Of a stretch of 64,000 nucleotides of DNA, positions 44,429-54,242 are shown in pieces. The stretch is from Ilyobacter polytropus DSM 2926. GTDB lineage: Bacteria > Fusobacteriota > Fusobacteriia > Fusobacteriales > Fusobacteriaceae. The stretch spans positions 620,001 through 684,000 of the forward strand of contig NC_014632.1 in assembly GCF_000165505.1 (NCBI RefSeq), in the 5' to 3' direction. Each line of letters begins with the position of its first letter. Position 1 is the first letter of the stretch. A program made the translations under genes and the position numbers. The notes under the pieces are model-generated. The model was not told where the DNA came from and made no database searches. It saw only the letters and a list, made by a program, of their open reading frames with translations.

Positions 44429-45241
44429 GTGGAAAAAGCTAAGGATAATAAAGAGGTAAAACTAGCAACTCTTTTTATATCTTTATTTTTTTTATATCAT
44501 TTTATAAAGGGGAAATTCTTTTTTGAAAGTAGAATTTTTGAACTTCTTTATACAATTTTTGGAGTTTATTATTATTTCTTGATAGCTTACCCGCTCCTTA
44601 TATCCTACTCCTGCTCTTTAGAGGACAGTAAAAGAAAGATGGTTTTGAAAACCCGAATGTTTTTCACAGTCCTTTTTTTCTTTTTTTGCACCCTTATGAC
44701 GGTGATTTTTCAGATGAAAGAGTATAACTATGACGGTGTAAGGCTGGAAAAGCAACTTATAAAGGTATCCTGGATAGAAGATGAGCTAGGAGGAATGGCC
44801 ACCATGCTCATAGATTTATTATATTTTAATTTTGAGAAATTACATCTTTATATTTTTTCAACTGTTGTAATTTTTATCTCCTTCTTTTTTATTTTTGGAA
44901 GTAGCGTAAGAGGATTTATAAAAAGTATCGGAAATATAAAAAACTTTTATGTAGAGAAAAAAGAGCTTGTAAAAAGGGAAAGAGAGTTACAGGAAAAAAT
45001 CAGTATAAAAGAGAGTATCGAAAAAGAGATGCTTATTAAAAAAGAAAAATATCTCCAGGAAAAAGAGCGAAAGATAAGAGAAAAAGTAAAAGAGGTTCTA
45101 CAGGACAGTTCCGATGGATACCAGGGAGAGCCTGAAATACAAAAAATTACTTCTGAGTCTGCTGCAGTGGATGACTTGATAAAAGAAGAAAAAATTGTCA
45201 CTGAGAAGGAGAAGGATTTAATAAATGATATTGGCATCTAA
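44429..45241 (+). CDS. Membrane and coiled-coil protein resembling an isolated FtsK N-terminal domain
   Basis: 270 residues. Four hydrophobic helices at about 12-30, 38-62, 76-97 and 138-160, then a charged coiled coil (about 165-225) and an acidic tail. The loop and last helix (ELGGMATMLIDLLYFNFEKL then YIFSTVVIFISFFFIFGSS) resemble the glycine-containing helix 3-4 region of FtsK/SpoIIIE N-termini, but no motor ATPase follows: the frame ends at 45241. GTG start with AGGGGG upstream. It overlaps maf by 17 bases, and maf overlaps mreB, so it belongs to a cell-shape unit. The FtsK relation is a pattern judgement; otherwise hypothetical. Confidence 0.6.
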   Translation: MEKAKDNKEVKLATLFISLFFLYHFIKGKFFFESRIFELLYTIFGVYYYFLIAYPLLISYSCSLEDSKRKMVLKTRMFFTVLFFFFCTLMTVIFQMKEYNYDGVRLEKQLIKVSWIEDELGGMATMLIDLLYFNFEKLHLYIFSTVVIFISFFFIFGSSVRGFIKSIGNIKNFYVEKKELVKRERELQEKISIKESIEKEMLIKKEKYLQEKERKIREKVKEVLQDSSDGYQGEPEIQKITSESAAVDDLIKEEKIVTEKEKDLINDIGI

Positions 45242-45821
45242 ATCACCGAGAAGGAAAGAGATATTGGAAGGATTTGGCATAGAGCTAGAGATCCTGACTT
45301 CAAGTATAGAAGAAACAAGTGATAAAGACGGACTTTTAGAGCAGATAATGGATATTTCTAGAAAAAAATCTCTGGATATTTCCGAAAAAAGAAAAAAAAG
45401 TTATGTGGTATCAGCAGATACTGTCGTTGTATTAGAGGGTAAGATACTAGGGAAGCCAAAAGACGAGGACGAGGCCTTTTATATGCTAAACTCTCTGTCT
45501 GGAAAACAGCACAAGGTTCTCACCGCCTATACTTTAATGAACTCTGAGAAAAAAATAGATTTCACAAGTTATGATACTACAGAAGTTTTTTTTAAAGAAC
45601 TTTCAGAAGAGGAAATAAGATGGTATATATCAACTGGTGAACCTATGGACAAGGCCGGTGCTTATGGTATACAGGGAAAGGGATCAGTACTGGTAAAAAA
45701 AATAGAGGGTGATTTTTTTAATGTAATGGGATTCCCTATAAGCAAGTTTTACGATGACCTTAAAGATCTAGATTTAAGCATAGATGAACTAAATAAAACT
45801 ATAGAGGTGGAAGAATGTTAA
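45225..45821 (+). CDS. maf: Maf-type nucleotide pyrophosphatase
   Basis: 198 residues. Maf proteins hydrolyse non-canonical or excess nucleotides (dTTP, UTP or m7GTP) to monophosphates. ILASKSPRRKEIL at the N-terminus, VVSADTVVVLEGKILGKPKDEDEA, and EPMDKAGAYGIQGKGSVLV are conserved. It overlaps both neighbours (17 bases upstream, 7 bases with mreB), as in many bacteria where maf precedes mreB. Confidence 0.95.
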   Translation: MILASKSPRRKEILEGFGIELEILTSSIEETSDKDGLLEQIMDISRKKSLDISEKRKKSYVVSADTVVVLEGKILGKPKDEDEAFYMLNSLSGKQHKVLTAYTLMNSEKKIDFTSYDTTEVFFKELSEEEIRWYISTGEPMDKAGAYGIQGKGSVLVKKIEGDFFNVMGFPISKFYDDLKDLDLSIDELNKTIEVEEC

Positions 45822-46861
45822 AAGCAATAAACAAAGCACTTGGGATGTTTTCAGAAGATTTAGGTATAGATTTAGGTACTGCAAATACTCTGGTTTGTGT
45901 AAAAAATAAAGGTGTTGTTTTAAACGAACCCTCTGTAGTTGCTGTAAATAATAAAACAAAAGAAATATACGCAGTGGGAGATAAAGCCAAGAGAATGATC
46001 GGTCGTACTCCTGCAGTGATAGATGCCATAAGGCCCCTTAAAAACGGAGTTATTGCTGACTATGAAGTGACTGAGAAAATGCTTCGTGAATTTTATAAAA
46101 GGGTGCATAAAAGAAAGTTTCTTGCAAATCCAAGAGTTGTGATATGTGTACCTGCAGGGGTTACACAGGTAGAAAAAAGAGCGGTTATCGATGTGACCAG
46201 AGAAGCTGGTGCCAGAGAGGCTTACCTTATTGAAGAACCTATGGCGGCTGCAATCGGGGCGGGCTTAAATATATTTGAGCCCGACGGTAATTTTATAATA
46301 GACATAGGAGGAGGGACTACTGAAATCGCAGTAATATCTCTAGGAGGAATAGTCAAGACCTCGTCTTTAAGAGTTGCAGGAGATAAATTTGACACTGCAA
46401 TAGTTCAGTATGTGAGACAAAAGCATAACCTTCTTATAGGGGATAAAACTGCCGAAGAGATCAAGGTTAATGTAGGCAGTGCAATAGATTTAGAAGAGGA
46501 ACTGACAATAGAGATAAGCGGAAGAAACGTTTTAAATGGACTTCCAAAGAATGTATCCATTAATTCCTCTGAAATAAAAGAAGCCTTAGACGAGATGATG
46601 CATCAAATTATAGAAGAGATAAAAGTTATATTAGAGAAAACTCCTCCTGAATTGTCATCAGATATAAAAAGAAAAGGGATAGTTCTTGTAGGAGGAGGAG
46701 CCCTTATAAGAGGAATAGACAAGAAAATTTCAGATGCTCTGCAACTTAGTGTACAGATAACTGAATTTCCTCTGAATGCAGTGGTGATGGGTATAGAGGA
46801 GTTATTAAAGAATTTTGAAAAATACAGAGAGGTTATTATTTCTCCAGAAACAGATTATTAA
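45815..46861 (+). CDS. mreB: Rod-shape-determining protein MreB
   Basis: 348 residues. Bacterial actin that guides peptidoglycan synthesis. GIDLGTANTLVCVK (phosphate 1), PAGVTQVEKRAVIDVTREAGAREAYLIEEPMAAAIGAG, IIDIGGGTTEIAVISLGG (phosphate 2) and VLVGGGALIRGIDKKI are all complete. The start is the ATG inside the end of maf. No mreC or mreD follows here. Confidence 0.97.
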   Translation: MLKAINKALGMFSEDLGIDLGTANTLVCVKNKGVVLNEPSVVAVNNKTKEIYAVGDKAKRMIGRTPAVIDAIRPLKNGVIADYEVTEKMLREFYKRVHKRKFLANPRVVICVPAGVTQVEKRAVIDVTREAGAREAYLIEEPMAAAIGAGLNIFEPDGNFIIDIGGGTTEIAVISLGGIVKTSSLRVAGDKFDTAIVQYVRQKHNLLIGDKTAEEIKVNVGSAIDLEEELTIEISGRNVLNGLPKNVSINSSEIKEALDEMMHQIIEEIKVILEKTPPELSSDIKRKGIVLVGGGALIRGIDKKISDALQLSVQITEFPLNAVVMGIEELLKNFEKYREVIISPETDY

Positions 46862-46880
46862 GTTTATTTAGGAGAAGCCT

Positions 46881-48490
46881 ATGAAGAAAATTTTATTGTT
46901 TTATATAATGATATCGACATTTTTGTATGGAGAGTATCTAAGTACCAACGGAAAAGTTAGTTTTTTTTATGATACAGAAATGCAAAGACTTCACAGTATA
47001 AAGGGAGATGTTTTTGACTCTCCATCTATATCGCAGATAGAGGTAGGAGTTATGCTAGAAAAGAAAATCTACTTACTCAGGGATCATGTCCTAGATGTAA
47101 GTCTAGTGGAAGGAACTAGCATACTTGTTATAAAAAGCAGGATAGAGGATGTGGACATAAATACCTATGTATTTCCCTCTTCTTATGATAAAAAAAGGGT
47201 GTATCTTATAAATGAGTTTCTGAATCCTTCTGTGAAAAAAGATATTGAGATCTTATATAGAGTTATTCCTTATAATGATACAGGGGTAATAGGCTATATT
47301 CCATATAAAAATTATTATACTTATGGAAAAGCAAGGTTTAAATCATTGAATAACGGATCAGGGCTTTATATATCCAATGATGAATACTTAGATGTTTTTA
47401 AATTCCGTAAGGTAAAAAATAAAGATGTAAAATACCAGGAAGATAAACTTTTTTTGTTACTAAGATTGTTGATAAAAAGAAAAAAAGTTATGACATGGTG
47501 GCTTTTGATTTTTCAAATGATGAATGGCCCAATAAAATTATTTTAACTGCTGAGGCCCTGAAAGAGGAATATTTGTCTTGGGGAGACTGGAACTGGGATT
47601 TTAAAAGATATCCAAAGGATATAGAGGCACAGCTTTCTCACTTAAAAATGCTTATAACAGGGGGAAAAATACCTGACCTTGTGTATTATGGTAAAAGCAG
47701 AGAAAATCTGTCTACAAATCTTGATTTAGCTACAATACTTTCCATCTATGGGAAATCAGAAGAAAGCAGAAAAATCTTACAAAGTTATAAATTCAGAAGA
47801 AAAAACAGTGCTGAAGATGTAGCAGTCTTGCTTTCCCTGTTTAAAAGCTGGGAGTTCTCAGAGGAACCCTTTGACAACTCTAAGTTTTTAACCAAGGTCT
47901 ATCCCGTAATAATGAGAACCCTAAAGGGGATAAACTCCGACGGAAAGTTTGACAGTGAAAGCCAAGAGATAAAAGTTTACTATGACCTCATAGTACTTAT
48001 GGAGGAACTCATAGTGAATTCCATAGATATAAAAAATCTTCCTAGAAATCTACTGATAGAGAAGCTAGAGAAAGTAAAAAAATATGTGGAAATAAATTTT
48101 ATGACGCCTGACGGGATAAAAGACAACCCTAAATCTGCAGAGGTTAATCCAAAAAATATAAAATTTGTAGAACTTTATCCTGAAAAGTCCAAAAGATTTT
48201 TTATTGAAGAGGAGTTTGAAAAATACTACGACAAAAGACTGGGATACCTTATACTTGAAGGTGAGCCTTTTATGGACTTAGAATATAACCTAAATTTTAC
48301 TCTGGTTCTTTACAACAACTTTTTTCAAAGAGAGGGAGAAAGATTGTACAGTAGAATAAGAGAATTGGTGGTAGAAAATAAAAATTATCTGGTTCCAGAA
48401 ATGTATACCAGGGAGAAAAATATGGCAGGCATATACGGTGAACTGATACACTTATATCTGCTGACCAACTATTACAGGGGGATAGAATGA
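46881..48490 (+). pseudogene. Secreted protein gene of unknown function, interrupted by a -1 frameshift
   Basis: Two overlapping frames, 46881-47546 and one ending at 48490, read as one protein of about 535 residues if one base is added to the T7 run at 47449-47455. The first part starts with MKKILLFYIMISTFLYGEYL, a signal peptide; the second continues as TKIVDKKKKSYDMVAFDFSN. The second frame has no ribosome site of its own near its first ATG at 47495. The site reads T TTT TTG in frame, a legal -1 slippery heptamer, so programmed frameshifting, a real mutation or a sequencing error are all possible. The C-terminal half is helical and might be a six-hairpin-like domain; I do not recognise the family. 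It ends with an ATGA overlap with scpB. Confidence 0.65.
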
Positions 48491-49020
48491 ACCTAAAACT
48501 ATACTTAGAATCCATACTGCTCTTATCTGGAGAGGAACTTAAAATTTCGGAACTCTGTAAATTTTTTAAAAAAGATCACCAAGAAATTGTTGAAATACTG
48601 AACGAGATAAAAAATGAGAGAAAAAACACCGGAATAAATGTTGAGATAAATACTGAAAACGTCTATCTTACAACCAATCCAGCTAGCGGAGAGATTATAC
48701 ACAAGTTTTTTAACCAGGAGTCAAAACCTAAAAAACTCTCTGGGGCAGCCTTAGAAACGTTGTCTATAATAGCCTACAGGCAGCCAGTTACCAAAAGTGA
48801 GATAGAAGGAATAAGAGGTGTGTCTGCAGAAGGTGTTATTCAGAATTTAGAGGACAAGAAATTAATTAGAGTTTGTGGGAAAAAAGAAAGCGTAGGGAGA
48901 CCAAATCTATACGAAGTAACAGATAGGTTTTTTAGTTATCTGAAAATAGATTCGATAGAGGAACTTCCAAATTATGATGAGGTGAAAAGGCACATTGAAA
49001 GAGAAAATGAGGATAAATAA
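48487..49020 (+). CDS. scpB: Segregation and condensation protein B
   Basis: 177 residues. Winged-helix partner of ScpA in the SMC condensin complex. LSGAALETLSIIAYRQPVTKSEIEGIRGVSAEGVIQNLEDKKLI and VGRPNLYEVTDRFF are signature segments. ATGA overlap with the upstream frame and 14-base overlap with the pseudouridine synthase gene. scpA is not in the window. Confidence 0.95.
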   Translation: MNLKLYLESILLLSGEELKISELCKFFKKDHQEIVEILNEIKNERKNTGINVEINTENVYLTTNPASGEIIHKFFNQESKPKKLSGAALETLSIIAYRQPVTKSEIEGIRGVSAEGVIQNLEDKKLIRVCGKKESVGRPNLYEVTDRFFSYLKIDSIEELPNYDEVKRHIERENEDK

Positions 49021-49705
49021 ATATCTTTCTTCTATAGGGGTAGCATCTAGAAGAGAAATAGACAGACTTGTAGAAAAAGGGTCTATAAAAGTGAATGGTG
49101 CAATAGCAACTCCTGGAATGCAAGTGTCTGAATCAGATACCATAGAGATAAACGGAAAAAAATTCAGAAAAAACCGGGGAAAAGTTTATTTTATGCTTTA
49201 CAAACCCACTGGAGTAATAAGTGCAGCAAAGGATGACAGAGGAAGAAAAACCGTAGTGGATCTTGTAAAATACCAAGAGAGAATTTATCCTGTAGGAAGA
49301 CTTGACTTTGATACAGAGGGACTAATTCTTTTGACCAATGACGGAGATTTTTTTAATAAAATAATGCATCCCAAATCAGAAGTGTATAAAGAGTACCATG
49401 TAGACGTTATGGGAAAAGTAAATAAGCTTGAGATAGACAAACTAAAAAGAGGAGTAAGACTAGAAGACGGAATTACCCTGCCTGCTAAAGTTGAGCTTCT
49501 AGATTCTTCTCATGAAACATCAAAACTGAGAATATCCATAAGGGAAGGTAGAAATCGTCAAATAAGAAGAATGTGCAAAGCAGTAGGACATCCTGTGACT
49601 CATCTGAAAAGAGAAAAAATAGGAGAATTATCCTTGGGAAGATTAAAAAAAGGAGGGTTCAGAGAGTTGTCCAAAAAAGAGATCGAATACCTATACTCTC
49701 TGTAA
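49007..49705 (+). CDS. rRNA/ribosomal large subunit pseudouridine synthase (RsuA/RluB family)
   Basis: 232 residues. S4 domain at 1-60 (MRINKYLSSIGVASRREIDRLV) followed by the synthase domain with catalytic Asp in YPVGRLDFDTEGLILLTNDG and the C-terminal EGRNRQIRRMCKAVGHPV. An scpB-rluB pair is typical and suggests the RluB role (23S rRNA position 2605 in E. coli numbering), but RsuA/RluB/RluE are hard to tell apart. Start: ATG 49007, family-like; TTG 48995 is an alternative. Confidence 0.9.
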   Translation: MRINKYLSSIGVASRREIDRLVEKGSIKVNGAIATPGMQVSESDTIEINGKKFRKNRGKVYFMLYKPTGVISAAKDDRGRKTVVDLVKYQERIYPVGRLDFDTEGLILLTNDGDFFNKIMHPKSEVYKEYHVDVMGKVNKLEIDKLKRGVRLEDGITLPAKVELLDSSHETSKLRISIREGRNRQIRRMCKAVGHPVTHLKREKIGELSLGRLKKGGFRELSKKEIEYLYSL

Positions 49706-49711
49706 AGAATT

Positions 49712-50341
49712 ATGAAAAAAAGAATTTTTTTAGTGGATTTTGATAAAACGATATCTGACAGAGATACTACAGATGCAATCTTAGAACGGCATAATCCAGA
49801 CTTACTGGCATCTACCCGTAAGTTGTTTCGAAAAGGTGAAATAGATATAAAAAAGTATCTTCAAATCCTTGTAGAATCTCTTTCAATGACGGAAAAAGAG
49901 TTTGAAAAAGAGATCTCTGTTGGAATAAAAATAGATTCTTTTTTCAAAGATTTTTTTCAAAAAGATCATGAAATCAGAATTGTAAGTGCCGGAACTTACC
50001 ATAATGTAATTTCAAATTTGAAAAAGGCAGGTATTAAATTTCCTGAAGAGCATATTTACTCGAATATACTAAAATTTCAGGGAAAGAAGATAAAGGTAGA
50101 GTTTCCTGATGCAGATTCTTTTGAGGGAATATGTAAAAGAAGAGTTGTGGAAAAATATAAAGAAGAATATAAAGAAGTTGTGTTTATAGGGGATGGATCG
50201 TCAGACTATTACGGGGCTTCTAAGGCACACAGAGTTTTTGCTAAAAAAGGACTCAGATTAGAGGAGTATTGCCTTGCAAATAATATTGAATATACTTCAT
50301 TTGAAAGTTTTGAAGAAATAATTAAAATTTATAATATATAG
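49712..50341 (+). CDS. HAD-superfamily phosphatase (subclass IB, phosphoserine phosphatase/MtnX-like)
   Basis: 209 residues. Motif I VDFDKTISDRDTTDAI with both aspartates at about residues 9 and 11, motif II IVSAGTYHNVI, and motif IV FIGDGSSDYYGASKA. This resembles MtnX (methionine salvage) and related phosphoserine phosphatases. A weak ribosome site and a 6-base gap suggest coupling to the preceding gene. Serine metabolism (serA elsewhere) is possible but not proven. Confidence 0.8.
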   Translation: MKKRIFLVDFDKTISDRDTTDAILERHNPDLLASTRKLFRKGEIDIKKYLQILVESLSMTEKEFEKEISVGIKIDSFFKDFFQKDHEIRIVSAGTYHNVISNLKKAGIKFPEEHIYSNILKFQGKKIKVEFPDADSFEGICKRRVVEKYKEEYKEVVFIGDGSSDYYGASKAHRVFAKKGLRLEEYCLANNIEYTSFESFEEIIKIYNI

Positions 50342-50351
50342 GAGGATAAGA

Positions 50352-50642
50352 ATGTCTTTAACAAGAGAAGAAGTTTTGAAAGTGGCTAAACTTGCCAGAC
50401 TTGAATTTAAAGATGAGGAGATACAAAAATTTCAGATACAATTAAACGACATATTAGGATATATAGATATCTTGGACGAGGTAGACACAGACGGGGTAGA
50501 ACCATTGATTCATGTAAATGAGGGATTAGGGAAACTGAGAGAGGACGAGATAAGAAAATCCTTTACTGTAGAGGAAGCCCTTAAAAATGCTCCTCAGTCA
50601 GAAGCAGACACTATAATAGTTCCAAAAGTTGTAGGAGAATGA
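50352..50642 (+). CDS. gatC: Asp-tRNA(Asn)/Glu-tRNA(Gln) amidotransferase subunit C
   Basis: 96 residues. Small stabilising subunit of GatCAB: LTREEVLKVAKLARLEFKDEEI, LNDILGYIDILDEVDTDGVEPLIHVNE and the C-terminal IIVPKVVGE. AGGAGG lies 7 bases before the ATG. First of gatC-gatA-gatB. Confidence 0.95.
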   Translation: MSLTREEVLKVAKLARLEFKDEEIQKFQIQLNDILGYIDILDEVDTDGVEPLIHVNEGLGKLREDEIRKSFTVEEALKNAPQSEADTIIVPKVVGE

Positions 50643-50728
50643 TTTAAAAAAAGCTTTTTTAAGTGAAAAATATTCTCTATTTTTTGTAAATAGATAGATT
50701 GTAAATAAAAGAGGAGGAAAAATATCTT

Positions 50729-52186
50729 ATGGATAGATTTTATAAACTTACTGCCTTTGAAATAAAGGAAAAAATCTCCACAGGAGAGATAAAGGCAGTA
50801 GATGTAATAGCTGATATTTTTGACAGGATAGAAAAAACTGAAAGTAAAATAGACAGCTTTGTTTCTCTGAGAAAAGAGGGAGCCCTTGAAGATGCTAAAA
50901 ATATAGATGAAAAAGTAGCTAAGGGAGAAGCACTCGGTGCCCTTGCAGGAGTACCAGTGGCTTTAAAGGACAACATGGTATCCTACAATGAACCGTCATC
51001 ATCTTGCTCCAAGATTTTAGATGGATATATTGGTGTATATGATGCCACAGTAGTAAAAAAAATAAAAGAATCTGACGCAATTATAATAGGTAAAACAAAC
51101 ATGGACCAATTTGCAATGGGTTCTTCTACAGTGACTTCCTGCTATAAAAAAACTAAAAATCCTTGGGACCTTGAAAGAGTTCCAGGAGGAAGCAGCGGAG
51201 GATCGGCAAGTGCTGTAGCAGCACAGCAGGCAATAATAACTCTTGGTTCAGACACTGGTGGAAGTATCAGGCAGCCTGCATCATTCTGTGGGACGGTGGG
51301 ATTAAAGCCTACTTACGGAAGAGTTTCGAGATATGGTCTCATGGCTTTTGCATCTTCATTAGACCAGATCGGACCATTTACCAAGACTGTAAAAGATGCA
51401 GCTCTCTGTATGAATGTAATTTCAGGATCAGATGATTATGATTCTACAGTTCAGGATGTGGAAGTTCCAGATTATACGAAATTTCTTACAGGAGATGTAA
51501 GAGGAATGAAAATAGGAGTTCCCAAGGAATATTTTGTTGAAGGAATGAAACCTGAGGTAGAAAAAGCCGTAAGAGATGCAATGGTGAAATTTCAAGAAAT
51601 GGGTGCTGAGATAGTGGATATCTCTTTACCTCATACTAAGTATGGGGTATCAGCATACTATATAATAGCTCCTGCTGAAGCTAGTTCAAACCTTGCTAGA
51701 TTTGACGGAGTAAGATACGGACACAGAAGTGAAAACTATAAGGGTGTAGAAGATCTTTATGTTAAATCAAGAAGTGAAGGTTTTGGAGATGAAGTAAAAA
51801 GAAGGATAATGATGGGGACATATGTGCTTAGTGCAGGTTTTTATGATGCTTATTACAAGAAAGCACAAAAAGTCAGAAGGCTTATGAAGGAAGATTTTGA
51901 AAAAGCCTTTGAAAAAGTGGATATTATCTTGACTCCTACCGCTCCAAGTGCTGCCTTTAGGCTAGATGATGAGAAGACTCCCCTCGAGATGTATCTAGAA
52001 GATGTATTTACAATTCCTGTTAATATGGCGGGACTTCCGGGGATATCAGTTCCTGCAGAAATAGTTAACGATCTTCCTGTGGGGATACAATTAGTGGGGA
52101 AACCATTTGGTGAAGGGGATATTCTAAAAGCTGCTGATGCCTTTGAAAAGGCAAGAGGAGAATGGAATTTTCCGGAGTTTGAGTAA
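50729..52186 (+). CDS. gatA: Asp-tRNA(Asn)/Glu-tRNA(Gln) amidotransferase subunit A
   Basis: 485 residues. Amidase-family glutaminase; catalytic Lys in GVPVALKDNM, cis-Ser in GSDTGGSIRQPA and nucleophile Ser in PGGSSGGSASAVAA. Generates ammonia from glutamine for transamidation of mischarged tRNA. GAGGAGG precedes the ATG. The operon implies the organism lacks GlnRS, AsnRS or both. Confidence 0.97.
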   Translation: MDRFYKLTAFEIKEKISTGEIKAVDVIADIFDRIEKTESKIDSFVSLRKEGALEDAKNIDEKVAKGEALGALAGVPVALKDNMVSYNEPSSSCSKILDGYIGVYDATVVKKIKESDAIIIGKTNMDQFAMGSSTVTSCYKKTKNPWDLERVPGGSSGGSASAVAAQQAIITLGSDTGGSIRQPASFCGTVGLKPTYGRVSRYGLMAFASSLDQIGPFTKTVKDAALCMNVISGSDDYDSTVQDVEVPDYTKFLTGDVRGMKIGVPKEYFVEGMKPEVEKAVRDAMVKFQEMGAEIVDISLPHTKYGVSAYYIIAPAEASSNLARFDGVRYGHRSENYKGVEDLYVKSRSEGFGDEVKRRIMMGTYVLSAGFYDAYYKKAQKVRRLMKEDFEKAFEKVDIILTPTAPSAAFRLDDEKTPLEMYLEDVFTIPVNMAGLPGISVPAEIVNDLPVGIQLVGKPFGEGDILKAADAFEKARGEWNFPEFE

Positions 52187-52217
52187 TAACAAAAGAGGAA
52201 TGGAGGGTTAAATATAC

Positions 52218-53660
52218 ATGGCTATAGAATGGGAATCGGTAATTGGACTGGAAGTTCACTTGCAGTTAAAAACAGGGACTAAAGTATGGTGTGGATGTAG
52301 TGCAGACTATGACAACTCGGCACCGAATACTCATACATGCCCTATCTGCCTTGGTCATCCAGGAGCACTTCCAAAATTAAACAGAAAAGTTGCAGAGTAT
52401 GGTGTAAAAGCTGCACTGGCACTTAACTGCCGAATAAACAACGAAAGCAGATTTGATAGAAAAAATTATTTTTATCCTGATTTGACAAAGGGGTATCAGA
52501 TAACTCAGTTTGATGTACCCTACGCAGAAGAAGGTCATATAGATGTAAAACTTAATTCTGGAAAAGAAAGCAGAATAGGGATAACAAGAATACAGATAGA
52601 AGAGGATACAGGTAAATCTATACATGCAGGAGAGGAATCTTTTATCAATTATAACAGGGCTTCTATGCCACTAATCGAAATCATATCAGATCCAGATATA
52701 AGAAGTTCAGAAGAGGCATATGAATACCTAAATCTACTGAAAACATCCGTAAAATACACCGGAATAAGTGATGTATCCATGGAATTAGGATCCTTGAGAT
52801 GTGATGCAAATATATCTGTAAGACCTAAAGGAGAGGAAAAGTACGGTACAAGGGTAGAAGTAAAAAATCTGAATTCCTTTAAGGCAGTGGCTAGAGCTAT
52901 CGACTATGAGATAGGAAGACAGATAGAGGAAATCGAAAACGGAGGAACAATCCACCAGGAGACTAGACTCTGGGATGATGAATCTCAGGTGACAAGACTC
53001 ATGAGAAGCAAAGAGGAAGCTATGGATTACAGGTACTTTCCAGAGCCTGATCTAGGAGTGCTCTATATATCCGATGAACTTATAGATAATATCAAAAAAG
53101 AGATGCCAGAATCCAAAATAGAGAAGGTTAAAAGATTTATTGAGGATTATGGTCTTTCTGAATATGATTCAAACATACTTTGTGATGAAATAGAACTTGG
53201 TAATTATTTTGAGACTGCTGCAAAAATATCTGGAAATTCCAAGACTACTGCGAACTGGATAATAACAGAAGTTTTAAGGGTTTTAAAAGACAGTCAAAAA
53301 TCGATAGAAGAGTTTGAAATATCACCAGAAGATTTGGGTGAAATAGTAAAATTAATAGGAAACGGATCTATTTCAGGAAAGATAGCCAAGAAAGTTTTTG
53401 AAATAAAGCTAACAGATAAAAGATCACCTGAAGAGATAGTAAAGGCTGAAGGACTTGCACAAGTAGCTGATGAAGGTGCAATTGAGGCCATGGTAGACGA
53501 AGTACTTGCTAATAATGGAAAACTTGTAGAAGACTATCATAATGCAGATGAAGGCAGAAAACCAAGAGTTCTTAAAGGACTTATAGGACAGGTTATGAAG
53601 GCATCTAGGGGTAAGGCAAATCCTCAGATGGTAACAGATCTTTTGACAAAAAAATTATAA
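52218..53660 (+). CDS. gatB: Asp-tRNA(Asn)/Glu-tRNA(Gln) amidotransferase subunit B
   Basis: 480 residues. tRNA-binding kinase subunit: VIGLEVHLQLKTGTKVWCGC and NTHTCPICLGHPGALP carry the zinc Cys; DLTKGYQITQFDVPY and EDTGKSIH are phosphoryl-transfer residues; the YqeY-like C-terminal domain begins near 330. Full length. Confidence 0.97.
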   Translation: MAIEWESVIGLEVHLQLKTGTKVWCGCSADYDNSAPNTHTCPICLGHPGALPKLNRKVAEYGVKAALALNCRINNESRFDRKNYFYPDLTKGYQITQFDVPYAEEGHIDVKLNSGKESRIGITRIQIEEDTGKSIHAGEESFINYNRASMPLIEIISDPDIRSSEEAYEYLNLLKTSVKYTGISDVSMELGSLRCDANISVRPKGEEKYGTRVEVKNLNSFKAVARAIDYEIGRQIEEIENGGTIHQETRLWDDESQVTRLMRSKEEAMDYRYFPEPDLGVLYISDELIDNIKKEMPESKIEKVKRFIEDYGLSEYDSNILCDEIELGNYFETAAKISGNSKTTANWIITEVLRVLKDSQKSIEEFEISPEDLGEIVKLIGNGSISGKIAKKVFEIKLTDKRSPEEIVKAEGLAQVADEGAIEAMVDEVLANNGKLVEDYHNADEGRKPRVLKGLIGQVMKASRGKANPQMVTDLLTKKL

Positions 53661-53698
53661 TAATCAAAGAGGATTCCCTAGGGAATCCTCTTTGATTA
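53661..53698. terminator. Perfect 38-base palindromic terminator after gatB
   Basis: AATCAAAGAGGATTCCC and its exact inverse meet at TA. It serves gatB (+) and the converging DUF2147 gene (-). Confidence 0.85.
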
Positions 53699-53711
53699 TC
53701 TAATTAAAATT

Positions 53712-54185
53712 TTACTTTAGTAATGGCAAACCGTATTTTTCAGGAGAGACTATACGGGTGCACTTCTGGGAATATCCAAAGATTCCCCAGGGATCAAGTG
53801 AGCCTTTTAATTTTAGGATGTCAGGTTCAGATAACACAGCTTTTCCGTAGTATTTTTTACCGTTCCAGGAGTCATATACCCAGCCATCTTTTAAAATATT
53901 GCTGTTTTTAGAGTCTAATTTCATATTTCCCACTACTTTTAATCCCATTACCTTTCTATTTCTAAGGAGAGGGTCAGGATTTCTTCGATCTATCTGGATC
54001 TCACTTTCCATAGGGTCTCTTTTGGGGTATAGAGGGTTTTTTAACCACACTACATGTCCAGAGAATTCTTTGTTCTCCTGAGTTATATGTATTATGGTTT
54101 TTCCCGATGGTATGAGCCAGTAACCTTCAAAAGATTTTCCCATTATATTTATTGATAAGACTATAAAAATAAAAAAAAATTTCAC
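53712..54185 (-). CDS. DUF2147 family secreted protein
   Basis: 157 residues. A signal peptide (MKFFFIFIVLSINIMGKSF) then the DUF2147 pattern: GYWLIPSGKTIIHI, GHVVWLKNPL, RRNPDPLLRNRKVMGLKVVG, LKDGWVYDSWNGKKYYGKAVL and LKGSLDPWGIFGYSQKCTRI. Members are small exported beta-rich proteins of unknown function. It follows the rubredoxin gene by 57 bases on the same strand. Confidence 0.85.
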   Translation of the reverse strand: MKFFFIFIVLSINIMGKSFEGYWLIPSGKTIIHITQENKEFSGHVVWLKNPLYPKRDPMESEIQIDRRNPDPLLRNRKVMGLKVVGNMKLDSKNSNILKDGWVYDSWNGKKYYGKAVLSEPDILKLKGSLDPWGIFGYSQKCTRIVSPEKYGLPLLK

Positions 54186-54242
54186 AAAAACCGCCTTTTA
54201 TTATTTGTTTGATTAATTATTGAGTTTATAAAAATTCCTTAT

